From: Gigantopelta aegis
Taxonomy: Eukaryota; Mollusca; Gastropoda; Neomphalida; Peltospiridae
Length of the DNA stretch: 64,000 nt
NCBI RefSeq assembly: GCF_016097555.1
Contig: NC_054704.1
Location: 49,876,594 to 49,940,593 of the forward strand
Direction: 5' to 3'
The notes under the pieces: generated by a model
The model's database searches: none
What the model saw: the letters and a program-made list of their open reading frames with translations, nothing else
Told to the model about the DNA's origin: nothing
Part shown: piece by piece, positions 30,623 to 42,815 of the stretch
How the letters are laid out: each line of letters begins with the position of its first letter
Position numbering within the stretch: the stretch's first letter is position 1
Position numbers and translations under genes: made by a program

Positions 30623-31239
30623 TCTTTATCATATAATTTCAAACTTAATACGTATTTTGGTAAACTATGCGCAACATTAATTCCAATCAGCCATTACTTT
30701 ATATTCAAATGATGTAAGAATATGTGATGCAGTGTCTTTTTGAATGGAAATGACATCATTTTGGATATCCTTACATAAAAATAAACTAGTGCTTAAAATT
30801 GTTTAACGCTGGACAGTTTTCAGTGTAAAGTTGCTATTGAAATGTGTTTGTTTGACGACTATAAATGCATATGTCAGTTATGGAGTGACCTCGATTAATT
30901 TACATCTAATTTGCAGTTATCAAATTCTGAAAGTATGTGATCAGAAAAATATCACATACTTTGATTACACTGGATATGCTAGCTATTATATGACAAAAAG
31001 TATTATTCTTTGATATTGAATAAGTGCTATACTGTTAACCTCATCCTTTAATCACTTGACTTGTGGAAAGAACAGAAATGTTTAATTTGTTTAAAATGTA
31101 GTCTTTAGTATAATCATTCATGGAGTGTTACTCCAAATTAAATGAATCTCTGTGATTGTTTTTGCCTCTATCATCTAGGAAAATGTTGCTTCTAACCAAG
31201 ATGTTGTTTTTTATTATTATCTGGTACATTATACATTAA

Positions 31240-31577
31240 AGGGACATTCCTGATTTTGCTGTCAATATAAAGTTTTTTTCACCAGTGAAATTACACTTTA
31301 AATAAATTTTCTAGTTTAAAACATCAGTATTGTGTGCTTCTGATTATCCTAGTGTTGGTAGGTTAAACTTCTTTTTATTTCCTAATATATATTATTTCAC
31401 TATTGGGAGATTAAATCTAGTTTGGATTACTACAAATGCTAATTGAACAGAAATACATAGAGACCCCTGATATTCTAAACAACAAAATACATTATATACC
31501 AATATGTAATATCAGGTGTTAAAAAGGCTCCACTGGTTGGAACATGTTACAAAAGCAGCAAACTTTGGACAGTCTCT
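31240..31577. mobile_element. TTAA-flanked MITE, AGGGACATTCC ends
   Basis: Left end 'AGGGACATTCCTGATTTTGC', right end 'gcagcaaactttggacagtc' running to 'tct'. TTAA at 31236-31239 and 31578-31581. 338 bp, non-coding. Closest to the copy at 9107. Confidence 0.8.
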
Positions 31578-31658
31578 TTAATTGGAAACTTTTAATTCTG
31601 TTATGTGTTTAAAATGGCATTTGTTTATCTGTTATAAGAAAATTAGTGAGGATTAGTG

Positions 31659-31807
31659 CAGGGAACATTTTGTTCTTAAAATTTTGATGAGCAAAATTTC
31701 TAGTCAATTGAAAATTGATTAGTGACTACTGTTTACGGTTTTAAAACTAGCAATCTCAAAAATATGCGTAACGAATCACAATACATTAGTAAACAAAATG
31801 TTCCCTG
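31659..31807. mobile_element. MITE with CAGGGAACATTTTGTT ends
   Basis: Ends 'CAGGGAACATTTTGTT' and 'AACAAAATGTTCCCTG' are perfect complements over 16 bases in a 149-bp element. The second member is at 24312, and a worn right end ('gaaaatgttccctg') is seen at 56425-56441. Confidence 0.8.
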
Positions 31808-32803
31808 TAGGGTAAATATTTAGTGTTCATGCTTTGATATAAGTTATATAACAATCAACCAGTCTTCCAATGGCCTACCAAAATCTGTGATCAAATAGTT
31901 GTCTAAACGTACATTTATACATTGGAGTAAAATGATTGATTAATGAGTTGAGTTTTAGTAAAATGTTATACATGTAAATAAGTTTTGTTTTTAAACTTTG
32001 AAAATGTAGATTTTGTTTAAACGTTTTGCAAATGGACACATTATACAAATATTTGTAAATTGATGTTTAAGTGCCATTTAAGTATAGAAAGCAATGGAAC
32101 ACAGAAAATTTTGTCCCTAAATTACAACAATCGAGCTTTGTAAAATCAATATTGTGCCTGCTGCTTTAAACACTGAATCGTTGTTTGCAGCAGTATTTAT
32201 AAATAGTTTGTATTATATCAGAATTGGTACATGCATGGATGATTTGTTTAGACCATGTATATCTTTCATATTTTATTCTTCTGATTTGTGTAAATGAACT
32301 ACACTATGTAAGACTTGTGGGTGGGGAGAATGAAAGTAACCTACTCTATCACAGACTACCAGTATGTAAGATTTAGCGGGGAAAGTGAAACCATTTTGAT
32401 AATATATTTTCTGAATTATTACATACGTAAACTGTTTGCTATCTTTTTGTGCATTTCTTTATACTAGTATTTACTATATTGCTGTTTTGTGCTCTTAATC
32501 ATGGGGACTGAATATATTGGTGAGTGAATGTGATTATTCATTATTCCGACAGTTTAATAATATATTTCATACTTGTAAGTACATGTATATTTACATTTTA
32601 TCATATAGGAGATTTCATTTGTTGTGTCAAAAATACTCAAGGGCAGCTAGCAGCAAATTGAAATTGAAGTGTATAATAATGATAATGATAATAATAATAA
32701 AAAAAAGCATAGCAAATTTTTTGGTTTTATTTGTTTTGTTTTTTTTACCAATATTTGTTGATATTTTTAGTTTACTGAGACTCATTAGGTATAGTGTGCT
32801 TAA

Positions 32804-32955
32804 AGTCTCAGACCCTGGTTTCAGCCCGTGAAAATGGACACAAAGTTTGGTTAATCTACCGTCTACAAATCTTTAACACATCTTTATAAAGTGCAACAAG
32901 AGTCTGTGATGTTAAAACAGGGAAATACTCTTTTTCAAAAATCAATTAGGGTTCG
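32804..32955. mobile_element. Truncated TTAA MITE
   Basis: Preceded by TTAA (32800-32803). 'agtctcagaccctggtttca' and 'acaagagtctgtgatgttaa' match the left half of the copies at 10753 and 63443; the right half is absent. Confidence 0.65.
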
Positions 32956-33252
32956 TACATGCATGGATATGTTACACAAAGAAGTGGGTCCATGAGCCAA
33001 TACACATGTCGGTGCCATTTTGAGACAGGCTCACTAATTGTTTTTTGGAAAGAACATCGCCTTGGACACATTATTCAGTATGATGAACATTCCCAAGAAA
33101 TATGGGGTTGGGTTTTTTATTTTTTTGGTAAAACCATGTGTGTGTTTTTTGTGGGTTTTTTACATTATTCTGATAAAAAGGTAAGTACAATACAATTTTT
33201 TTTTTTAAAGTGAAAATTATGACTAGTGTAAGTGTAGTCCGAGTACTCTTGA

Positions 33253-33325
33253 CTGTAGAGGGTTAGATGGACATTTGGACAGATATTAGCTGTCCAAATG
33301 TCTGTCTAGTAGCCCTCTACAGTCA
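33253..33325. repeat. Short palindrome
   Basis: 'gactgtagaggg' with 'gatggacatttggacag' is mirrored by 'ctgtccaaatgtctg' with 'ccctctacagtc'. Arms about 32 bases, loop 'atattag'. Confidence 0.75.
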
Positions 33326-33407
33326 GCGTACTCTGGCTAAGTATTGATATTTTTAATATTTAAAAAAAACAAAAAAAAAAACGGTTGCACTGTCGCAAAA
33401 AAAAAGC

Positions 33408-34190
33408 ATTTTGTGGTGACGAAAAATTCATATAAATTATTCGGGTGCTTTCAGTGGCAAATCCATTCTGAGATACCCAGGCAGGTTTTCGTTTTCCTAT
33501 GTGTACAGTAGGAAGCAATCTGATTAAAATTAGCTCTACTGGTTTCTAGTTATTAACCAGTGGAACCAATTTTAATTAGATTGAGTAGTAAAGTGCCAAA
33601 AAGGGGGGGGGGGGGGGGGGGGGGGTACATTTATATACATGTATAAATATATAACAAACATCGCTGCTGCTAAAATGTGGGGGGAGGGGCGCACATGTCC
33701 GCCTGCCTCCCCCCCCCCCCACCGCTTCCTACGGCAGTGGTGTACAATATATTTAAGCAGAATAATAAATTTTGGGCTAATTTAGTGATTTTGATATTTC
33801 CTTGCTATAACTATACGACACTATGCCCAAAAGCTGTCAAAGTAGAGTATATCGGTAAAAATCCATTGCAAAGTTATTTTCATTCATTGCTACGTAAGGT
33901 TCCATTGATTTTTACCGATATATTCATCTTTTACCGCTTTTGATCATAGCTAGATGCCTTGTAGCAAGGAAATATCAAAATCACTATTTTCGAAACTAAT
34001 GTTTTACCCCCAAAATTGACAACTGGCTAAATATATTGTATACAGAGGTAGGGCCAAACTAAAAAAAAAAAAAAAAAAAAAGCCTCAGAATGGATTTGCC
34101 GTTCAAAACAACCAAATATGTCATTCGATTTCAGAGTTGAATTTTTAAAGTTTAGTCATCAAAAAAGATATTTCTTTTGCCACAAAATGG
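33408..34190. mobile_element. Foldback element with a nested mini-MITE
   Basis: Outer arms: 'cattttgtggtgacgaaaaa' against 'tttgccacaaaatg', then 'ggcaaatccattctgag' against 'ctcagaatggatttgcc'. Inner arms: 'agtgattttgatatttcctt' (33784) against 'aaggaaatatcaaaatcact' (to 33985). The mini-element at 33516 interrupts the left arm, and homopolymer runs of G, C and A lie between arms. Confidence 0.65.
33516..33583. mobile_element. 68-bp mini-MITE
   Basis: 'caatctgattaaaattagct' and 'aattttaattagattg' are inverted ends with pairing 'ctactggttt'/'aaccagtgg' around a tiny loop. The same ends occur at 48831 and 49846-49905. Confidence 0.7.
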
Positions 34191-35007
34191 CCGTTGCCAT
34201 GGCAACTTGAGTAAAAAGTTGAATAAATGGTATAAACAAATCAACATTTGCACTGGTCGTGTAATTTCCACTTTAAAAAAAAAATATCAAAAAACAAATA
34301 ACATAACCTTTTTTAAAGGAAAAAAAATAAAAATATTACCCCCCAAAAAATATCCCTCCCAAAAAAAGAAAAGTAACTTAGAAAGTAAAAAGCTACCACT
34401 AGAGAAAGTCCATTATACTAAAATGTGTGCCCGACGTGATATTAAAAAAAAAAAAAAAAAAAATATAGCGAGCCCTTAATTGTCTATCATGGTACAGACA
34501 TGTGAATTTTGGGGTATTGTCCAATGACCTAGAGATGGAGATTGTAGTTTTATGAAAATTCGATTATTCCAGCACCTCCAAGTGGTCGTGACGTAGATAA
34601 CAAGGAATCGGGGGACATGGATTTTTATAAATAAAAACTTCCATTATTAAAGTTATTTAACAAATTCTTGTGGACAATAAAACATAAAATAATGTTTCAA
34701 AGGGACTTTCTGATAAAATACATATTATTTAATATACGTACTGGTTACAGTTAATGGCTACCTTGTAATAAGAAACCGCTTTATTTTAACGACCTTCTCA
34801 GGAAAATATTACAAAAAAATGAAATGTCGGAAATATATTGTACAATCTCAAAATTGTGTAGATATTAAAACGAATTGTTTGCTAAGATGACATATAAACA
34901 TATCACTAACAATTTCTTTTTATCGATTTATTCAGTACTAAAGTTAAATGACCCCAGTTTGACCTGTTATTACAGAATGACTGGTATAATTAGCCTATAT
35001 ATGCTAG

Positions 35008-35150
35008 ATCATGTCTGTGGGATGGTGCATATATCCCAAAGAATATAGCGGGTTTGCTCTCTAAGATTATTTGTCATAATTACCAAATGATAATTACACA
35101 ATAGATAATGTTTATATTCAATGTGCTCTAATGGTGTCGTTAGACAAAAC
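35008..35150 (+). repeat. SINE fragment (tail T1)
   Basis: 'catgtctgtgggatggtgca' then 'caatgtgctctaatggtgtc' and A-rich end, about 190 bases before the PRXL2C start. Confidence 0.75.
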
Positions 35151-35343
35151 AAATAAACACACTTTTATTCATAACACAATATGGCCTTTGTCTCAATAAA
35201 CAAATCGTTGCTATAGTGACGTACATAAGATAACTCTAATGAAACATGAGCGTACTTGTAGCCGACTGGTTTTTTGGCCATGCATTAAAAAGTAAGATTA
35301 AAGCAGGAAGCCCCCCAACTATAAAAACCAGTTATTCAACAAG

Positions 35344-37837
35344 ATGGCAGATATTGTCGATAAAGAAGAGAATATCGTGCAAGAAGCTGTTCAAAATATA
35401 AAAATATCTCGAGGTTTACGACCAGAGTTAGAATTTGAATTTTCCAAAGTTGAAAATTTATTTGTTTACAATGAAACTGGCAACAAAATTCGTTTCGGAG
35501 ATATTTACAAGAAACAAAAAACAATTATTGTTTTTGTACGGGTGAGTATCCTCGAAATAAAAGAGAGAAAAAAAGAAGTTAATTTATATGATGTGTAATT
35601 TGTTTTAATTTTTTTTTTTTATTATTAATTATTATTATTACAACCATGTCCGGTGTATCGGCGCGTCCGGTGATTCGGCGCACTTGATATTTTGCTGAAG
35701 TATGCTTAGGTCTCACTACACAGATGTCATCTGCCATTGAAACCCATGTTAAACTGCCCAACTTCAAGCAAAGATTGCCCATAGAACGGGTTCTCGTTGG
35801 CACTAACAACATACACCATTGCGAACATACATTATATAAGCATTTATTTTCACTCCAAAGTTGAGAACATTTCCGTCTCAGTTTTTTGCTATATGACCGC
35901 ATCTGGCTGTAGTACCAGTCCGAACAGGTGGTTCATTAACCGATTCACTCCGGCTGTCACTTGCGCTATATACCCATGTCCCAAAAGGTCGATGCACAAT
36001 ATTACAAAATAACATGGGCAAAATACAGCCAGAAGGCTTACCATTAAACATACATATTGTTTTAATTCTTCACCATTTCCTAGAAGTGAATATGTGAACC
36101 ATAACATGTGCCACAATTAGGAACTATAGTGGACCGTGATCAATGAACTCTCACCCGGAAGTGATCTGTGTAGTGAGACCTTAGGAAGTTGTCATGTTGT
36201 CGGTGTTTTTAACGAATTACAACCGTGTCCGGTGTATCTGCGCATCCGGTGATTCGGCGCACTTGATATTTTGCTGAAGTATGCTTAGGAAGTTGACATG
36301 TTGTCGGTGTTTTTAACGAATTAAAGTTCAATTTCTTTTTCAATGGTTAATCAAGTATCAACATATTATTGTTAAGGGTGCAATTATTATTTTTTTAGAA
36401 TTATCAATAATTATATCATAATTTCAAAATAAATCATTCACCTGTTTTCGTGTATATAAACGCGAAGTAGGTCAGCCTTATTGATATTAAGAATGTTAAA
36501 ACCAGTCTGAAAACACCTTTCCTGCATTTTTTTAAATTATAGCAAACAGTATAAATGTAATAATTTTTGTTCGGTTATTTTTATTTAAACTGAAAAGGAG
36601 AACACAGACAACTGCAAACAAAACAAAAATTTTACACCTTAATTGACAGTCATTCCAGTTCACAATTGTCACATTGTTGTAAAAAATAAAAGCGAAATGA
36701 GATCCACGTGTGTGCACAATCTACCCGAGAAAAAAAAAATCCATGTAGGCATCTTAGCCATGCATGACAATGAACATGTATGCATCTGCAGTACTGTGCC
36801 ACTCAAGAAAACTGATCATGAGATGGGTCATGTGTGATTGTTCATTTTCATAGTAATATTTTTAACAAGACAAAAGAAAAAAGTACTAAAATAATTTTGG
36901 GACAATAGTGTAGCGTTTATGGGCTAAAAATGAGGTCATAGGCGGTCTATAAATAGCGGGGTCAACGATCTACATCTACTGCGCCGAATCACCAGACATG
37001 CAAATCGTTTTGGATACAAGGGGGTGCCTATACTTATGCACCATTTTAAAATGTTTATTTACTACAGACATAAAACAATTTGTAGTGTATTTCAGTGTGT
37101 TCACATAGAAAATGGTCCTTGAATGCTTAGGTGCGCCAATACACCGGACAGCACTGTATTATTTTTTTTAATTCCACTTTCCCCTTTCCTTTCTCTTCTT
37201 TGAATTCCATCTCATTTCTTCCCGATCTGGCAACTCCTATCTTTAGCTTCTTTCATGACTATCTGTAGTTCATCAAGATTAACTCGAATGTAAGGGCACG
37301 TTGAGTTTATCAGGCATAGCCATTTTTTCATTAGCAATCATATGGCCGTTCCGAGCAATTTTGCTCGGAACGGAATTGCGGTCGAAATAGCGACTACCAT
37401 CACCTTTTCCCACCCTAATCCCACCCTAATCATGTATTGTGATCTTTTTCGAGCATATGGAGACTAATATACTTACTTTGAAACGATCTTCACTTTGAAT
37501 TAAAGGAGAAACGTCCGACTGTATAGTTTTTTTGGTAAAACGCATAGTGCCTTATGGGAGGAAAATGAAACTCGGAACAGTCTTGTATGTGGAAAAGGAT
37601 CGTGAAGTAATTTCTCGTTCCATAATAAATACAACAAAAACCATAAAACTAAAAATTAAAGTTGTATAATAAAATAAAATGAAATAAATTAAAGTTGGAT
37701 AATAAAATAAAATGAAATAAATTAAAGTTAAGAAAATAAAATAAAATAACATTTATTAATTAAGTAGGCCTAATAGAAATGAAATAAAAATAAAAATATA
37801 ATTTTCTTAAATGTCAATTTTATATTTGCAATAAATA

Positions 37838-37883
<46 letters not shown>

Positions 37884-40800
37884 CAACAAAATAATACTTT
37901 AAAATAAAAGTTCACTAATTTCTCTACAAATAAGTAAAACAAGTACTAAGTTTTAAACTTTTACTTACCTATCTTTTTCTAAGTTTTCTTCCAAAAACGT
38001 TGGGAGGTGGGGGGGGGGGGGGGTACGTTAAACATTACTGTTGCCCCTTGTTCGCCACAAGGAGGCAAGAGAGTTGAACAAGATATACCAGTGATGTTCT
38101 TAAACAAAACAAACTTTAACTAATTTCATTTAAATATTTTAAAGTAAACAAAAACATTTCTCGCTCCATCCAGTGCACCATGACTGGTACGTCAAAGGCC
38201 ATGGTATGTGTTATCCTGTCTATGGGATGGTGCATGTAAAAGATCCCTTGTTGCTAATCGAAAAGAGTAGCCCATGAAGTGGCAACAGTGGGTTTCCTCC
38301 CTCAATATCTGTGTTATCCTTAGCCACATGTCCGACGCCATATAACCGTAAATTAAATGTGTTGAGTGTTTTGTTAAATAAAACATTTCCTTCTTGAACA
38401 AAAACAGACAAGTTATTTTTGATTTTCTAAGTTATCTTAGAAATTATATCACAATGTTAGCAGATGAAAACTTTCTTGTTTTACTTGTAAATATTACAAA
38501 GCTAAGTTTGTTGTTTTGAAACATACATTTTTAAATCAAGCTTATTCACGTATAGTCAGACAAGTTGTTAAATCTTACATGCAGGGTTGGTGTGGGGTTT
38601 TATTTTGTTTTTTGTCAGATGACTCATGAGTTATTTTCGTACTTTATTTACTTTTTGTTTGGACAATTTTCATAGTGTTAATTTAGTTATGTTTTATGTT
38701 ATGCTAATAATATAGACCAAATGTTACATTAATATATTATTTAAAAATGATTTAATAAAACAGGGCTTCTAGAATTTTTATAAAATCCACTAGCCATGGG
38801 ATCAGTGATTTAAAAAATTTACTAGCCACAATTAAAAATTCACTAGCCCTACTTTACTTTTAAGTTAATACAATTTAACTAAATAATAGTAATAATCAGA
38901 TATGTCACCTAAATAGGACGATAGAGCTTAAAAAACACTAACATTGGGGGGTTGGGTGGGGGAAGGATATTCATATTTACAAAATAAACTTAACTGCAAC
39001 ATTTGACAAATTTTTATCACTAGCCGTCGGGCATGGCAATAGTAGTTATTTACTAGCCCAACATTGAATATCACTAGCCATGGGAGTCGGGCTACCATAA
39101 TCTAGAAGCCCTAAATAAAATGCAATTAGCTTTCTCTTTGACTTCGTTTCTGAAATTTTATTTTATTTTAATGAAATTATATACAATTTATTAGCATCAC
39201 TGGATCATATGCAGTATGTACCCTTTTTCAGTTGTCATTGCAATGTCATGGTAAAAGAAGTAATTCCCACTGACTGCCATCATAAAATATAAGAATTTCA
39301 AGGGCTACAGATGTTGAAAATTCAAATGCTCACTATAGACTTAATATTGACTTTTTAGTATTGTATAACCAGATGTTGAAATGCTCTCTGTTTGCTATAC
39401 TGTACTTGTTTGAATCAAAATGTTAATATTTTTCTTCCTATATATTTATAGCATTTTCTGGATTTCATTGCCAAGGAATATGTAGAAGGTAAGTACAACA
39501 ATTATAACTTATGTATTATCTATTTTTGTGCAGATGTTATCTTATTTTTGTGCAGATTATTTGAAATATGACAATTTAGAAATTCTTGACATTGGTTGTT
39601 CTATTCTTGTTATTGTTCTACTTCATTGATGCATCATTTAAAAAAAAGCAAAGTGAACTACATCATTTGATCAAATTGTTCACATCAGTACTTAGTAACT
39701 AATGTCTAAATCTGTATAATATGTTATAAAAGTTCTGTAATGTAATATTTTCTATATTTTTTAGATTTTGCTGTCATCCCTGTTGAATATCTGCAGGTAT
39801 GTGTCAGTTCTATTTCAAGTTATGCTTGAATAGAAACTAATACTTGCCCCAGGCAAGCAGACCTCACTGGGGATGAGTACAATTTAAATTATGCTAGTCT
39901 CCCGGGCCACAATTTAAGATGCTGACTTTGGTTATTTCGTCATGATACCACAATATACTACATACTGGTAGTTAAACGTAATGTGTGTTACTTAACAGCT
40001 TGCTAGGACCCACGTAGATTTCATCTTCTCAGTAGTAGATGGACTAGTGAGTTTTCTTGGGGACAGGTAACTTTTTTAGGCTACTAGTCCCCCAGACCAG
40101 TGGAAATATTCTAAATTTCTACTCCTGAGTATTTGAGTTATGGATGGACAAACGTAGCTGTTTGCACAAACATTGTTACTACCAAAGACTGAATATATAT
40201 AGTCTTAGTTCTATAGCAAAGTCTCCAGACTTAAACTTCATGGTAGACATTACCGAAGCATCAAGTCTAGACTTTTGAAGTTTTATAAATAAAGGGCAAT
40301 TATATTTAACTAAAGCACAATGAGATTTTTTCAACCGTGTGACTTGAATTTTCTTTTTGTAGGAGGCTGATGTCAGGTTGGTTTTGATCGGTCCAGCACC
40401 GTATAGGTTTATCAAAGTAAGTGGTAGATAACTGTCTTTCATTTCAAAAAATAAATTTAATATTAAATTTAATAACGTTTATGGAATAACTAAACTGATA
40501 AATCAAATATAAACTCACATGACAAATCATTCATAATGTAGACTCAATATACAAGGTCAGTATTACTGAGATGTGTGATCATTACAATACTTAGAGTACT
40601 TCGCTTCAAATGTATACTTAGTTCCAGGATTTCATTAATCGTTAAATATGAATTGAATTTGATAATTAACATGTTTATTTTGTTGAGCTAAATAAAATTA
40701 ATTTAACACCACATTTTCTTTAAAAAATTAAATTCCAAGTTTAAACAAGTTTATAATTCTGTGATTAGTGCATGAGCAGATTATTTTGGGGAGTAATGTG

Positions 40801-42730
40801 ACCTAAAAAGAAAATGTGTTGGATATCTCTATATTACTAGTTTATAGATTCTGTTAATTCATTGGCCGAGAACAAACACTATATTTCACACACCCTATCT
40901 TGTTTATTGATTCTTCACTACAAAACTACATTTCCAATTAATAAAGTTTTAAAACATTATTATATACACGTATGGATATGAGGGTTTTTTTTCTTTCAGT
41001 CATTCAAGCAGGCAACTGGTTATCAACAAACGTTATACTGTGATCCAGAACTTGATCTGTACAAAACATTAGGGTGTCCTAAAAAGGGTGGTGTGGGAGA
41101 CTTGAAAGGTAAGAGTGCCAATGAATATAGTAATTGATATAAGACTGGTTTAAGGTTAAACCAGAATTCTTTTCCAAATTGAAACTGTTTGACATATGTG
41201 GCATTGTGTAATTTTTTTATTATTTTTTATTATTATTTTTTTTTTTAAATATTTATTCACAGAACCCGTTTACATTTGTTATCTGTCCCAACCACAGGGA
41301 TGAAGTCACAGAGTTACAATACAAAATTAATCATTATCATTTAGGTATACAGATCAAAATTTTCATTCAGTATTTACAATTGTTATTACCACGAAGTTAT
41401 ACATGTATGTGTGAATATTAATGACACAGATAGAAAAAAGATTTTATATTGTTTAGCCCAAGTTCTCATAGTTTATAATTTTGGACTAGACATGTAAATT
41501 AATTAAACAAAAATTGACTATACAAAATAGGTTCTGCGAGATATGTTCTATTATATTGTATCTACTTATACACTCATCCCCACATAAACCCACCAAACAC
41601 CAACCCCCCCCCCCCCCCCCATCCCACCAATAAACAAACTCCAAATATACACACATAACTATGCATATGCACACCGACACGCACACAAGTGATTCATGAA
41701 GTGCAGACATCATAAGACTTCACAAATGAAGTATTATTCTTATATAAAACATATGAATTATTTGACTATGACTGGTATGGCTGGCTGTCGTAAAATATTA
41801 ATATTCATGTACATAACACCATAGTAAATAATAATTACAAATTGCATAATTTGTTCAGCAGTAATTGCCTGACTATGTCTTAAATAGATTATGATACATA
41901 CATTGTGTAATACCGGCTTGGTTATAAAGCTGCTGACTCTAGATTAGCTTTAATATTTAAACATTTAGAACAGACAGATCATCCAAATTTATTTTCATAC
42001 CTTTGACACATTAAAATCATTTTCTGTTTCCAACTGTCAGTTGTCTAAATCACATACAAATGCTCTTCAAGTTTCATGAATTTACTTGATGTTGTTTAGT
42101 GGTAGAGCTTTTGCCTGAGGTTGCCGTAAATGGATTTAGAGTTGTTTTCCTGTCTCAATCAATTACATTGTATGTACTGTTGTGTCTGTGGGAGGGTGCA
42201 TATAAAAGAACCCTTGCTTCCTCTTGGAAGTAGTAGTGTGTGTGACTCTGGTCATCCATCTCTTTCTCTCTGGACCGGCCTCGGTGGCGTCGTGGCAGGT
42301 CATCGGTCTACAGGCTGGTAGGTACTGGGTTCGGATCCCAGTCGAGGCATGGGATTTTTAATCCAGATACCGACTCCAAACCCTGAGTGAGTACTCCGCA
42401 AGGCTCAATGGGTAGGTGTAAACCACTTGCACCGACCAGTGATCCATAACTGGTTCAACAAAGGCCATGGTTTGTGCTATCCTGCCTGTGGGAAGCGCAG
42501 ATAAAAGATCCCTTGCTGCCAATCGGAAGAGTAGCCCATGTAATGGCGACAGCGGGTTTCCTCTCAAAATCTGTGTGGTCCTTAACCATATGTCTGACGC
42601 CATATAACCGTAAATAAAATGTGTTGAGTGCGTCGTTAAATAAAACATTTCTTTCTTTCTTTCTTTCTCTCTGTGTTCATTCATTCATCTCTCTCTCTCC
42701 CTCCCCCCCCATCTCTGTGTGTGTGTGTGT

Positions 42731-42815
<85 letters not shown>

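Larger units (their letters stand above)
30342..35343. other. Spacer between GCDH and PRXL2C
   Basis: No gene-like exon seen on either strand. Holds a hairpin near 30487-30620, the TTAA MITEs at 31240 and 32804, a MITE at 31659, a palindrome at 33253, a foldback at 33408 with a nested mini-element, homopolymer G/C/A runs (33605-33720, 34060-34080, 34443-34461) and a SINE tail near 35008. The last 150 bases before the PRXL2C start should contain its promoter, but no motif stands out. Confidence 0.5.

Noticed and set aside
42358-42684. 108-aa open frame on the minus strand
   Set aside because: Covers a full SINE and its pyrimidine tail; not a gene.
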